Positions 23,532-30,836 of a stretch of DNA of 64,000 nt are shown piece by piece. Under the pieces are notes generated by a model that did not search any database, was not told where the DNA came from, and saw only the letters and a program-made list of their open reading frames with translations. Made by a program: the position numbers and the translations under genes. Source of the DNA: a virus; IMG/VR virus record IMGVR_UViG_3300028920_001037, positions 1-64,000 of that record. One strand, given 5' to 3'. Positions within the stretch are counted from its first letter, which is position 1. Each line of letters opens with the position of its first letter.

Positions 23532-24071
23532 TTAAAAAACACATTTAACAAAGTGGCAACCGGCATCTTTCATTTCTTGAATAGATGTTTCTGTATTTTT
23601 TTCATCAACACCAGCGATGGCATTCTCAAAAATATATACATCAATATTTCTTTTACGGAGTCCAAGTGCCGCGGCCTTAATACATACATCTGCGGCTACT
23701 CCTGCCAGCCATACTTCTGTAACCTTCTTATCTTTCAACCACTTATCAATATCTTTGTTGCCAAGTTTTCCATCGAATACATCATAAGTTTTCTTATCAA
23801 AGTAAACAGCCTTTTTAGTTTTAGTCTTAGCTTCTGGAATAAGTTCAGCGCCTGGCGTATCTGTGATACAATGAGGTGGAAATGTTTTAAATTCGGGGTC
23901 AGAACTATCATGTTGGTCTTGTGTAAAGAAAATATCACATTTGCGCTGTACTGCAAAACTAACAAGGTTCTTTATATTTTTCTTAATGCTTGTCGCATTA
24001 GGAACATATAAATTTCCATTTTCATTCATAAAGTCATTCTGCACGTCTATGAAACCAAACACTCTGTTCAT
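23532..24071 (-). CDS. pncA: nicotinamidase
   Basis: 179 residues from the ATG at 24071. A TTG-started frame to 24086 includes the Shine-Dalgarno AAAGGGG, so the shorter start is chosen. It has catalytic Asp9 (FIDVQNDF), a candidate catalytic Lys (about residues 86-94) and Cys130 (GVAADVCIKAA). Metal ligands are Asp52 and His54 (TQDQHDSSDPEF), with FPPHC. The hydrolase turns nicotinamide into nicotinate, the substrate for PncB. Other isochorismatase-family reactions are possible, but DVQNDF, FPPHC and GVAADVC together favour nicotinamidase. Confidence 0.85.
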   Translation of the reverse strand: MNRVFGFIDVQNDFMNENGNLYVPNATSIKKNIKNLVSFAVQRKCDIFFTQDQHDSSDPEFKTFPPHCITDTPGAELIPEAKTKTKKAVYFDKKTYDVFDGKLGNKDIDKWLKDKKVTEVWLAGVAADVCIKAAALGLRKRNIDVYIFENAIAGVDEKNTETSIQEMKDAGCHFVKCVF

Positions 24072-24106
24072 ACGAACCCCTTTCAAATTGTTATATTTCT
24101 ATATAT

Positions 24107-24135
24107 AATATAATTCTTTTTAAACGAAAAGTCAA
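24107..24135 (-). promoter_or_regulatory. early-type promoter upstream of pncA
   Basis: Minus strand TTGACT (24135-24130), 17-base spacer, TATATT (24112-24107), with the pncA ATG 36 bases downstream. Confidence 0.7.
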
Positions 24136-24149
24136 GTCTTTTAGTTTAG

Positions 24150-24530
24150 TTATATTTTTAGATCATCAATTATCTTTTGTTGTTTTTCCATTTCAATTTC
24201 TGTTCTCTCTCTAGCCTGTTCGTTTCTCATATTTTCATATCTTGTTTCTAATTCTTGTAGCTTTGCTGTAGCTATTGCCATTTTAAAGATATTAGCTAAG
24301 ATAGCCATCGATTCTTTCTGCTTAACATTTTGTAGTAAATATAATAACATATCAAAAAACTTTACATATGTTAGTCTTTTACTTTTAAGCGATACAATTA
24401 TATTTGCAACTATTCTTTTTTGAACCGTTGCAAACCTTAAATTAACCTCAAGTTTCAAAAGATATTCTAAGAAGTCTTTTATATGTTCTTCTTTTGGTTT
24501 TAATGTTCTTGATACTCTTGGTATTTGCAT
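24150..24530 (-). CDS. helical protein with C-terminal coiled coil
   Basis: 126 residues, basic N-terminal half and a long charged helix at the C-terminus (ELETRYENMRNEQARERTEIEMEKQQKIIDDL). Hydrophobic heptad positions suggest a coiled coil. It is three bases downstream of the ligase C-terminal gene. Unknown function. Confidence 0.7.
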   Translation of the reverse strand: MQIPRVSRTLKPKEEHIKDFLEYLLKLEVNLRFATVQKRIVANIIVSLKSKRLTYVKFFDMLLYLLQNVKQKESMAILANIFKMAIATAKLQELETRYENMRNEQARERTEIEMEKQQKIIDDLKI

Positions 24531-24533
24531 TTA

Positions 24534-25373
24534 TTACATTCCTATCATTTTAAAGAAATCTTCCTCACTAATGATTCTAATTCCTAGTTGATTTGCTTTC
24601 TTAGTCTTTGAAGATGTTGAACTAGGATCTGCTTGAATTAATCCAGATACACCCTTCTTAACCGTCTTTTCACAAGAACCACCGTTCTCATAAACCAATT
24701 CCTGCAACATGTTTCTTGTGTACCTGTTTCCGTTTTCATCGATTCTCTGAACTGCACCAGTAAATACAAAAACTTCTCCATCCAATTGACTTGAACTCAC
24801 TTCAACCTCCTTAGGTTTTTCAACACCTTTTATTGTGATAACTTCCAATAATTTTTTAATTGTAGTTTTCTTTTTGGACAATCCATAAACAATTTCTTCT
24901 GCAACTCTATCACCAATTCCTTTAATACGGACAAGTTCTTCCTCACCTATATTTAACATTTTATCCAGAGTATCAATTCCATTTTCAATCAATAATTCTG
25001 CTCTAGACTTTGAAAAATTAGGAATGTTTAATCCATCAATGAAGGTTGCTAAATCTATTTCTTTCTTGTCATTAAAGTTCTTAATAATCTTCTTAGCTGA
25101 CTTAGTTCCCATGCCCTGAAGATTTGCTATTCTGTTTTCATCAAGTCGATAGAAATCTGAAGGGTCATAGACTATTTCAGCATTTTCAAACAATTCAATA
25201 GTCTTTATACTTATTGCATCAATGTCAAGTGCATCAACCCATTTCTGAAGATTGCCTATCCTTAATCCTTTACATTCAGTATTTTCACACATTAAATAAG
25301 TTCCGTCGTTATTTAATTCTTCATTACACATTGGACACCATAAAGGCGGTTTGAAATATTTTTTATTCTCCAT
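24534..25373 (-). CDS. ligA: NAD-dependent DNA ligase, C-terminal part (zinc finger, HhH, BRCT)
   Basis: 279 residues. It contains the parts of bacterial LigA that follow the OB domain: a four-Cys zinc finger (CPMC...CENTEC, residues about 12-33), the helix-hairpin-helix region (LQGMGTKSAKKI, RIKGIGDRVAEEI) and a C-terminal BRCT domain (GEVFVFTGAVQ...GGSCEKTVKKGVSGLI). In E. coli LigA the same order starts right after the point where the separate N-terminal ORF (25626-26753) ends. The two are probably one functional ligase made of two chains. Between them lies a small zinc-finger ORF. Confidence 0.88.
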   Translation of the reverse strand: MENKKYFKPPLWCPMCNEELNNDGTYLMCENTECKGLRIGNLQKWVDALDIDAISIKTIELFENAEIVYDPSDFYRLDENRIANLQGMGTKSAKKIIKNFNDKKEIDLATFIDGLNIPNFSKSRAELLIENGIDTLDKMLNIGEEELVRIKGIGDRVAEEIVYGLSKKKTTIKKLLEVITIKGVEKPKEVEVSSSQLDGEVFVFTGAVQRIDENGNRYTRNMLQELVYENGGSCEKTVKKGVSGLIQADPSSTSSKTKKANQLGIRIISEEDFFKMIGM

Positions 25374-25390
25374 AAACTATTCCCTTCTTT

Positions 25391-25522
25391 TCAAATATAA
25401 TTTAAACTCTTTTTCTGTTTTTCCTTTTTTACTAAACTAATTTTATGTTTTTTAAGATGCGCGTTAATTATTTGTTTAAATTTTTGACCACAAATTTTAC
25501 ATCTAACAAAATTTTGATTCAT
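25391..25522 (-). CDS. 43-residue C2H2 zinc-finger ORF inside the split ligase
   Basis: ATG at 25522 and TGA at 25391, with GGAGGT just upstream. The sequence VRCKICGQKFKQIINAHLKKHKI is a classic C2H2 finger (C-x2-C-x10-H-x3-H), followed by a lysine-rich tail. Similar fingers occur in homing nucleases and their fragments. It may be a remnant or minimal partner of a mobile element that split the ligase. Evidence is the intact finger, the strong ribosome-binding site and a late promoter upstream. Confidence 0.62.
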   Translation of the reverse strand: MNQNFVRCKICGQKFKQIINAHLKKHKISLVKKEKQKKSLNYI

Positions 25523-25622
25523 AAAACCTCCACATTAGGTTAATAGCAGGAAGCATAAAGTAATCCTTATGTGGAAAGGAAACGGAATGATCGCTAGTCC
25601 TTTATACTCCCTATTATTTATA
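25523..25622 (-). promoter_or_regulatory. late-type promoter and leader hairpin between the ligase halves
   Basis: TATAAATA (25622-25615) starts just after the stop of the ligase N-terminal ORF. The leader has arms at 25574-25565 and 25539-25530 (10 bases each, one mismatch), and the downstream arm runs into the GGAGG site of the C2H2 ORF. This could hold the ribosome-binding site in a hairpin in long transcripts that begin upstream, and less so in transcripts that start at the late promoter. No convincing group I intron core is seen by eye. Confidence 0.5.
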
Positions 25623-25625
25623 ATT

Positions 25626-26753
25626 TTACTCAATAATTTTTTCAATTTGTGGTATAACATCTCCACGTCTAGAAATTAAAACTTTTGCATTTTTATAAGG
25701 TTTAAGTTCATTAAAAACTTTTAAATTATGTAATGATGCTTTTGTTACTACTACACCACCAACTTTAACGGGTTTAAGTATAGCAACTGGTGTAATTCTA
25801 CCACTAGATCCAGTCTGCCATTCTATATTTTCTAAAATAGTTTCAGCCTTCATTGCACCGAATTTCCAGGCTATATGTGCCTTTGGATTTCCATTAAGTT
25901 CACCCAAAATTTTTTGTAATTTAACATTATTGCATTTTACTACGAGACCATCTATATCATATTTAGTTTGTGCCCTTAAATGGTCTTCATAATCATTATA
26001 AACATTAACAGCATCATTAACTGTTACTTTTTTATAATAACATGTTTTAATATTATTATCTTTTAACCATTGTAGTTTTTGTTCTTCAGTTTCCCAATCA
26101 CCTGTAATATCATAATACAATACTGTAAGGTATTCTGAATTAGTTCCATCATATCGTTTTGATATACCACTAGCTGCATTTCTTGGATTCTTCATTTCTT
26201 TTTCACATCGTTCCATCAAAATGAAGTTTAGTTTCTCAAAATCAGAAACAAGCATTATAATTTCTCCACGAAGGGAACCTGTAAAATTTTTAATGTTACC
26301 CAACACATTCTTCATTTTCCTAACATTGTTGAGTATATTTTCACCTTCAATTCCATCTCCACGGGTAATTGCCTTAACTAATTTGCCGTTTTCATACTCA
26401 AGGTCAACGCTAATTCCATCCAATTTATCCATGATTATATAGTGCGAATCTCCGATGGTATCAGACCATTTGATAAATTCTTCTTGCGTATTTACCTTAT
26501 TTAGGGAACACATGGGGATTTTATGGGTAGCCTTCTCCCATTCTGTGACACCAACTTTAGCTCCGATGCGATTAACGAAATCATCTGTGGGAAATCTTTC
26601 AGCATATATTTTAGTAGCTTCGTCAAACTCTTGGTCTGACATGGTTGGTTCTGATTTGTTATAATAGTGGTCGCTAGCTTCAAGTAGCATTTTTTTGAGG
26701 TCTTCTTGTTTCATATGTCTAAACACATCATATAAATTTATTACCGACATCAT
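25626..26753 (-). CDS. ligA: NAD-dependent DNA ligase, N-terminal part (Ia, adenylation, OB)
   Basis: 375 residues. It has the YY-containing Ia-like start (HYYNKSEPTMSDQEFDEATKIYAE), the adenylation motif KLDG (Lys110), TRGDGIEGENI, RGEI, NPRNAASG-like and AWKFGA segments, and ends in the OB domain at SRRGDVIPQIEKIIE. In E. coli LigA the zinc finger follows this point directly. Here a stop codon intervenes and the rest is encoded as a separate ORF from 25373. The NAD+ requirement links it to the salvage genes nearby. Confidence 0.92.
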   Translation of the reverse strand: MMSVINLYDVFRHMKQEDLKKMLLEASDHYYNKSEPTMSDQEFDEATKIYAERFPTDDFVNRIGAKVGVTEWEKATHKIPMCSLNKVNTQEEFIKWSDTIGDSHYIIMDKLDGISVDLEYENGKLVKAITRGDGIEGENILNNVRKMKNVLGNIKNFTGSLRGEIIMLVSDFEKLNFILMERCEKEMKNPRNAASGISKRYDGTNSEYLTVLYYDITGDWETEEQKLQWLKDNNIKTCYYKKVTVNDAVNVYNDYEDHLRAQTKYDIDGLVVKCNNVKLQKILGELNGNPKAHIAWKFGAMKAETILENIEWQTGSSGRITPVAILKPVKVGGVVVTKASLHNLKVFNELKPYKNAKVLISRRGDVIPQIEKIIE

Positions 26754-26781
26754 CTACAACTCCTTAATTTTTACAGTTATA

Positions 26782-26835
26782 ATATTCCTATGTGTGCCAT
26801 ATTCCTAATCAGTAATATTGCCCATATAGGAATAT
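26782..26835 (-). promoter_or_regulatory. long hairpin in the 5' leader of the ligase gene
   Basis: A perfect 10-base inverted repeat (ATATTCCTAT at 26782-26791, ATAGGAATAT at 26826-26835) encloses an inner arm pair of 8 bases with one mismatch. It falls in the RNA leader between the promoter at 26855-26883 and the ATG at 26753. It may control translation or RNA stability. Confidence 0.5.
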
Positions 26836-26854
26836 AGAATATTGACCATATAAT

Positions 26855-26883
26855 AATATAATAGTTTATTGTTGAAATGTCAA
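26855..26883 (-). promoter_or_regulatory. early-type promoter upstream of the ligase gene
   Basis: Minus strand TTGACA (26883-26878), 17-base spacer, TATATT (26860-26855). It is located directly after a terminator for the genes at 27.0-27.4 kb, so it opens a new transcription unit. Confidence 0.7.
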
Positions 26884-26884
26884 G

Positions 26885-26931
26885 GGAAAAATAAAGAAGG
26901 ATGTAACCCTCTCGTGAGTTAGGTTACATCC
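26885..26931 (-). terminator. rho-independent terminator
   Basis: A 10-base perfect stem (GGATGTAACC at 26899-26908, GGTTACATCC at 26922-26931) with a 13-base loop. On the minus strand it is followed by TTCTTTATTTTT. It ends the transcript of the 27-34 kb block just before the ligase promoter. Confidence 0.8.
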
Positions 26932-26976
26932 CATCTATGAATAACGCTCCGATGTCTATTACTCGTTGCGTAGTTC

Positions 26977-27369
26977 TTATCTTATCTCCATCGTTTTTGG
27001 TGATGCTGAAAGACTAAAACTAAAATTTTGGTCTAAGGTTAAGAAAGGTTTCTCACAGGGTCCACCTTTTCCCCCAAATTCTACATGATTACATCTATGA
27101 GCAGTTATCTGAGCTTTAGCTTTGGGTCCTATTAAACTTTTAATTGCATTAAATACTGCACTAGTATTGTTTTCATCCTCGTAAACTGCATCAATATAAA
27201 CTCCTGTTGATACTTCTTTTATTTTATTACTACCAAGAACTTGTGTTTTCAATGCTGGTTTAGATTGTTTAGTATCAGTTACAATATCAGTTGATGTATT
27301 CAAAATATTTTCAAGTTGAGAAAGTTTATTTTCTCCTTCAACATATCCTGTTATTCTTATTACTGCCAT
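26977..27369 (-). CDS. hypothetical protein
   Basis: 130 residues. No family is recognised. A Gly/Cys/His-rich patch (HRCNHVEFGGKGGPCEKP, about residues 90-108) could hold a metal. Last gene before the terminator at 26885-26931. It lies next to the tagged proteins but lacks the tag. Confidence 0.72.
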   Translation of the reverse strand: MAVIRITGYVEGENKLSQLENILNTSTDIVTDTKQSKPALKTQVLGSNKIKEVSTGVYIDAVYEDENNTSAVFNAIKSLIGPKAKAQITAHRCNHVEFGGKGGPCEKPFLTLDQNFSFSLSASPKTMEIR

Positions 27370-27371
27370 TT

Positions 27372-27575
27372 TTATTTTTCTTCGGAAATTACTTTATTAA
27401 TACTACTTAATATGGTATTTTTAACAGCGCTTGTACTTTCAATTCTGATGTCATTATCTTCGTTGGGAAGATATTTCATATTTGCCGCTACCTCACTAAC
27501 AACATCTTCTATATCTTGGTTATCGCGGTGGCTGATTGTCATTTTGATTTCAACATTGGATGTGGTAAGTTTCAT
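27372..27575 (-). CDS. small hypothetical protein
   Basis: 67 residues, beta-strand start (LTTSNVEIKMTI), then acidic helices. Its stop lies 2 bases before the next start and it follows the first tagged gene by one base. Unknown. Confidence 0.68.
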   Translation of the reverse strand: MKLTTSNVEIKMTISHRDNQDIEDVVSEVAANMKYLPNEDNDIRIESTSAVKNTILSSINKVISEEK

Positions 27576-27576
27576 A

Positions 27577-27951
27577 TTAATACATCTCTGAAGCTGGTGT
27601 TCCGTAGTCTTCGTCTGTTCCGTAACCTGCTGAAGCTAATGTATCGGCATCTGCTTCTACATCGCTCATATCAACAGGCTCATCATATTCTTCCTCTGCG
27701 CTAGATTCAATATAGCTTTTAAGAGCTGAAAGAATATTATAGTCATCATCAAAGACTTGTGGGTTAGCTGATTTCATATCACTAACAAAATCTGCTATAA
27801 TACTTTTAACATCACCCATCATTTCTTCAAGAGTGTTTTTCTTTTCTGTTTCCTTAGAGAGGTCTACGACTTCTTCAGGACCATCTTTTAAATTGAGATT
27901 AAGGTTTTCTTCTTGCGATAAACCTTCTTTTAAATATTTTTCGAAACTCAT
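27577..27951 (-). CDS. capsid-targeting-tag protein 1, acidic
   Basis: 124 residues. Begins MSFEKYLKEGLSQEE, matching the pattern M-[RS]-F-x-x-[FYL]-[YLH]-x-x-E seen in 17 proteins here and resembling the T4 internal-protein tag MKTYQEFIAE. A cut after LKE is predicted by analogy. The rest is strongly acidic and disordered-looking (DEPVDMSDVEADADTLA). No enzyme domain. Probably a packaged internal head protein. Confidence 0.75.
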   Translation of the reverse strand: MSFEKYLKEGLSQEENLNLNLKDGPEEVVDLSKETEKKNTLEEMMGDVKSIIADFVSDMKSANPQVFDDDYNILSALKSYIESSAEEEYDEPVDMSDVEADADTLASAGYGTDEDYGTPASEMY

Positions 27952-27952
27952 A

Positions 27953-28246
27953 TTAAATATCCTCTATTTCATATGCATTTAAATCCCAAATAAATTCTTT
28001 AATAGTTAAACCATGCTGTTCTAAAATTTTATTAATATCTTTTCTCATATTTATCATAAAAGCTTTTTGTTCTGGAGTTGGTTTATAATTTTTCATCGTT
28101 TGTCCAGTAACGCCGCGACCCATAAAAGCTTTTGTAAACCTATGTTCTTTTGGTCTAATTCGCATGGTAATATCATATTCTGCCACTTCTTCATTTGGAT
28201 TTATATCTGAGTATATATTTTCTTTTAAATATTTTTCGAAACTCAT
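27953..28246 (-). CDS. capsid-targeting-tag protein 2
   Basis: 97 residues, start MSFEKYLKENIYSD with predicted cut after LKE. The body (EYDITMRIRPKEHRFTKAFMGRG...) is mixed and has no known domain. One base from the gene on either side, so it is in the same transcript as tag proteins 1 and 3. Confidence 0.75.
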   Translation of the reverse strand: MSFEKYLKENIYSDINPNEEVAEYDITMRIRPKEHRFTKAFMGRGVTGQTMKNYKPTPEQKAFMINMRKDINKILEQHGLTIKEFIWDLNAYEIEDI

Positions 28247-28247
28247 A

Positions 28248-28892
28248 TTAATAGCCCCCTTCTTTATCTAGCTTATCACTTTTCTGATAAGTCATATGGT
28301 CTGGATTAGTTTTAATATCTTCTGGTTTTTCATAGACATCAAAAGTTTCTTCGTTGTCATTAAGTTTTGTATAGGCCATTTCCATTGAGGTCTGGTCTTC
28401 TTTGAGTTCTTCTCTTGTGAAGATAAATCTGTTATAAATCTTTTCTTCGCCTTCATCATTTGAAACATCATAGTTCTTATCTCTATCTTCAGTTATAGCA
28501 GATTCGTCTATAAAATTATAATCTTTAATTTTCTTCGCTAACGCTTTAGCAATATTATTATAGGCAGGATATTTTTCGGATGCTCTCCAGTAGAACTTAG
28601 TTGGGTTTTTAAGTTCAACCCATTCTGAAAGAGCCTCAACAAAAGCATTTTCAACTTCTTTTGTTTCTTCTATGGTTTCGGTATTGCCTAACCATTTCTT
28701 ACGGAGTTGAAGTTTCCATGCACCGTCATCATATTCTGTACCTTCTGATTCAGCTATACATGAATATGTTGTTCCACCAACTTTAAAATAAATTTCGAAC
28801 CCACCTTTCGCTCTATCAAACCAGACATTACATCTGCCCATTCTCATGTTTGGTGATTCTAATTCTTCTGTAAGATACTTTTGAAAACTCAT
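28248..28892 (-). CDS. capsid-targeting-tag protein 3
   Basis: 214 residues, start MSFQKYLTEELESP. The middle has beta-rich segments (RCNVWFDRAKGGFEIYFKVGGTTYSCIAE) with a helix (EVENAFVEALSEWVEL), and the C-terminus is acidic and lysine-rich. No family is recognised. First gene after the late octamer at 28936-28943. Confidence 0.75.
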   Translation of the reverse strand: MSFQKYLTEELESPNMRMGRCNVWFDRAKGGFEIYFKVGGTTYSCIAESEGTEYDDGAWKLQLRKKWLGNTETIEETKEVENAFVEALSEWVELKNPTKFYWRASEKYPAYNNIAKALAKKIKDYNFIDESAITEDRDKNYDVSNDEGEEKIYNRFIFTREELKEDQTSMEMAYTKLNDNEETFDVYEKPEDIKTNPDHMTYQKSDKLDKEGGY

Positions 28893-28935
28893 GTTGACTC
28901 CTTTAAAAATTAAAAGCTTATAACACTCTTTATTA

Positions 28936-28943
28936 TATTTATA
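28936..28943 (-). promoter_or_regulatory. T4-type late promoter octamer
   Basis: TATAAATA on the minus strand, in the 54-base gap before the gene starting at 28892, with a normal leader and AAAGGAG downstream. It drives three tagged proteins, in line with late, head-assembly expression. Confidence 0.6.
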
Positions 28944-28946
28944 ATA

Positions 28947-30131
28947 TTATATTTCAAGAAAATCAGCTAATCCCTTTTTTTGTCCGGTTTTTACAGGTTC
29001 TTTTTCAGGTTCATCCTCATGGAAACCAAACATATCTTTAACGTAATCAGCTGGTAACCTATTTTTATCCTTAGATTTAAGGCTTTTAAACACATCTGGA
29101 TCTTTATCAATTGCCATTCTCATTATATCAATATCAGGATCTTCTATATAAGTAACTGCATATGGATCAGCCTTAACAGCGGCTTGTTGAACTTCTCTTG
29201 GTGGATCTTTAATATTTTTAATTCCTAATGGCGATTTAGTAACTGCTCTAAGCATATCTTCTATTTCGACTTTTGCTCTTTCACTTTCAGCAGTTTTACC
29301 ATAAACATCTTTAACATAAGCTGCCCAAGGACCTCTTAAATCTTGACTAATTCTAGTAAGACCTTTATATGGATTATCAAAATAAAATGACATTGGATTA
29401 CTAATATATCTTTTATCATCTAGTATTTTTTTAATCCTAAATGAATCCAACTCTTTATTCTTTGTAAATATTGAACCTGTATTATGTTCTAAATCAAATA
29501 CATAATCCAAATATTCAAACTGTTTACGCTGGTTTACATTAGGAACATCTAATGCTTGAATAGCTGATTCCGCTATATTCTTCCACGCACTTCCACCATA
29601 TTGATCGCTTATCCAACCACTTCCATCTGCAAATGCAAACTTAGCAAACTCAAATAAATCAAAAGGTCTATATCCATATTTCTTCATAAATTCTTTTGTC
29701 ATTTCATAAACATCTTTATAACCTTGTGCATAACTTACTTTATGTGGTTCCAATATAAGTTTATCCGATGATGTTCTCTTGTCTGGGTCTGCAAAATATT
29801 TAACATAATCCAAGAAAAATTTCTTTACTCTATCTCCACCTTTTAACCATTTTGGTGGCTCACCTTCTAATGCTGATGGTTTTCTAAAATGTAAATAGTG
29901 CGCGATTTCAGCTGATATTGCTAATTTTAAATTATATAAAAGTTCTTTATACCAATAATCTATAATGGTTTTTTGTGCATCCTTTAAAGCATAAGCTAGA
30001 TCTTCATCTCTTAAAGAATCTGGATTTATAACAGACAATGCATAAAAATCATACATGGCAGAATAAAAGTCTTCTGGTTTATAATGCCAGTTAGAAAAAA
30101 GTTCTTTAAGATAATAATCTTTAAATCTCAT
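28947..30131 (-). CDS. capsid-targeting-tag protein 4
   Basis: 394 residues, start MRFKDYYLKELFSN. No enzyme domain is recognised in the rest, which is rich in aromatic and charged residues, with possible ordered helices throughout (SAIEIAHYLHFRKPSALEG-like stretch near residue 70, and DPYAVTYIEDPDIDIMRMAIDKDPDVFKSL near 325). A possible structural or effector internal protein. The stop/start overlap with the next gene is four bases. Confidence 0.75.
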   Translation of the reverse strand: MRFKDYYLKELFSNWHYKPEDFYSAMYDFYALSVINPDSLRDEDLAYALKDAQKTIIDYWYKELLYNLKLAISAEIAHYLHFRKPSALEGEPPKWLKGGDRVKKFFLDYVKYFADPDKRTSSDKLILEPHKVSYAQGYKDVYEMTKEFMKKYGYRPFDLFEFAKFAFADGSGWISDQYGGSAWKNIAESAIQALDVPNVNQRKQFEYLDYVFDLEHNTGSIFTKNKELDSFRIKKILDDKRYISNPMSFYFDNPYKGLTRISQDLRGPWAAYVKDVYGKTAESERAKVEIEDMLRAVTKSPLGIKNIKDPPREVQQAAVKADPYAVTYIEDPDIDIMRMAIDKDPDVFKSLKSKDKNRLPADYVKDMFGFHEDEPEKEPVKTGQKKGLADFLEI

Positions 30132-30388
30132 TTTTTATTCTCCATATATTTTTTATCTGTTCTTCTAACTATTTTATAACCTTTTGTATATAAATAATTT
30201 ATTATATTGCAAGATTCTTTAAATGCTGGATCTTGATTGTTAACTGCATATAACAAATCAACTTCGGCATTTTTAATAGCATCTATCATTATATTTCTAG
30301 TTTCTTCTATAATTTGAAGATCTATATCATCACTTTTACTTTCAAGTATTTCATTTTCTTTCAGTTGTAAAAAATCTTTAAATCTCAT
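30128..30388 (-). CDS. capsid-targeting-tag protein 5
   Basis: 86 residues, start MRFKDFLQLKENEILES. The body is a helix pair with a NIINYLYTKGYKIVRR end. Overlaps its neighbours by four bases on each side. Unknown function. Confidence 0.72.
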   Translation of the reverse strand: MRFKDFLQLKENEILESKSDDIDLQIIEETRNIMIDAIKNAEVDLLYAVNNQDPAFKESCNIINYLYTKGYKIVRRTDKKYMENKK

Positions 30389-30648
30389 TTTTTATTCTCC
30401 ATTCTCTTTTGACCTACTTTACCAAAATAACTTATTCCGTTTGCTAATGAATAAAGAACTATAACACTTTGTGGAATAGTTTGTATTGCTCCTTTACTTA
30501 AACACAATCCCGTCCAAACTCCCCAGAAACAAAGATTAGAAAGTACAACACAAGTTAAGAAACCAAACCTTACAGATGACCAATGTTCTCCACCATTCTT
30601 AAACATTGATGATAGTCTATGCAATAATGTATCGATAAATTGTTTCAT
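30385..30648 (-). CDS. small membrane protein, two predicted TM segments
   Basis: 87 residues from the ATG at 30648, with AAAGGA seven bases upstream. The longer frame to 30690 lacks this site. Two hydrophobic segments (FGFLTCVVLSNLCFWGVWTGL and SVIVLYSLANGISYFG) are joined by a short loop, with charged ends. Size and layout fit a holin or another small phage membrane protein, but no family can be named. It lies between a signal-peptide ORF and tagged proteins. Confidence 0.68.
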   Translation of the reverse strand: MKQFIDTLLHRLSSMFKNGGEHWSSVRFGFLTCVVLSNLCFWGVWTGLCLSKGAIQTIPQSVIVLYSLANGISYFGKVGQKRMENKK

Positions 30649-30659
30649 ATTTATATCCT

Positions 30660-30836
30660 TTACATAAATAAGTCTTTTATTTTTGACCAATTTGTTTTTG
30701 GTTGTTGTGGTGTTGATTTAGCTTTTTTAACTTTTGTTTGTAAAGTTTTTATAGTATCAACAGAATCGGATTTGATTTCCATTGAGTACGAAATACTTAA
30801 AAAAATTAAAGTAATTATAAGTATTATTTTTTTCAT
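30660..30836 (-). CDS. 58-residue protein with signal peptide
   Basis: ATG at 30836 overlaps the stop of the gene upstream as ATGA. The N-terminus MKKIILIITLIFLSISYS is a clear signal peptide with likely cleavage after SYS. The mature part is a short, lysine-rich, helical segment. It could be a secreted or periplasmic lysis accessory near the two-TM protein downstream, but no family match is seen. Confidence 0.7.
   Translation of the reverse strand: MKKIILIITLIFLSISYSMEIKSDSVDTIKTLQTKVKKAKSTPQQPKTNWSKIKDLFM

Noticed and set aside
25374-25625. group I intron in the split ligase gene
   Set aside because: The insert is short and I could not find the conserved core pairings or a convincing 3' end by eye. 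A covariance-model search would decide.
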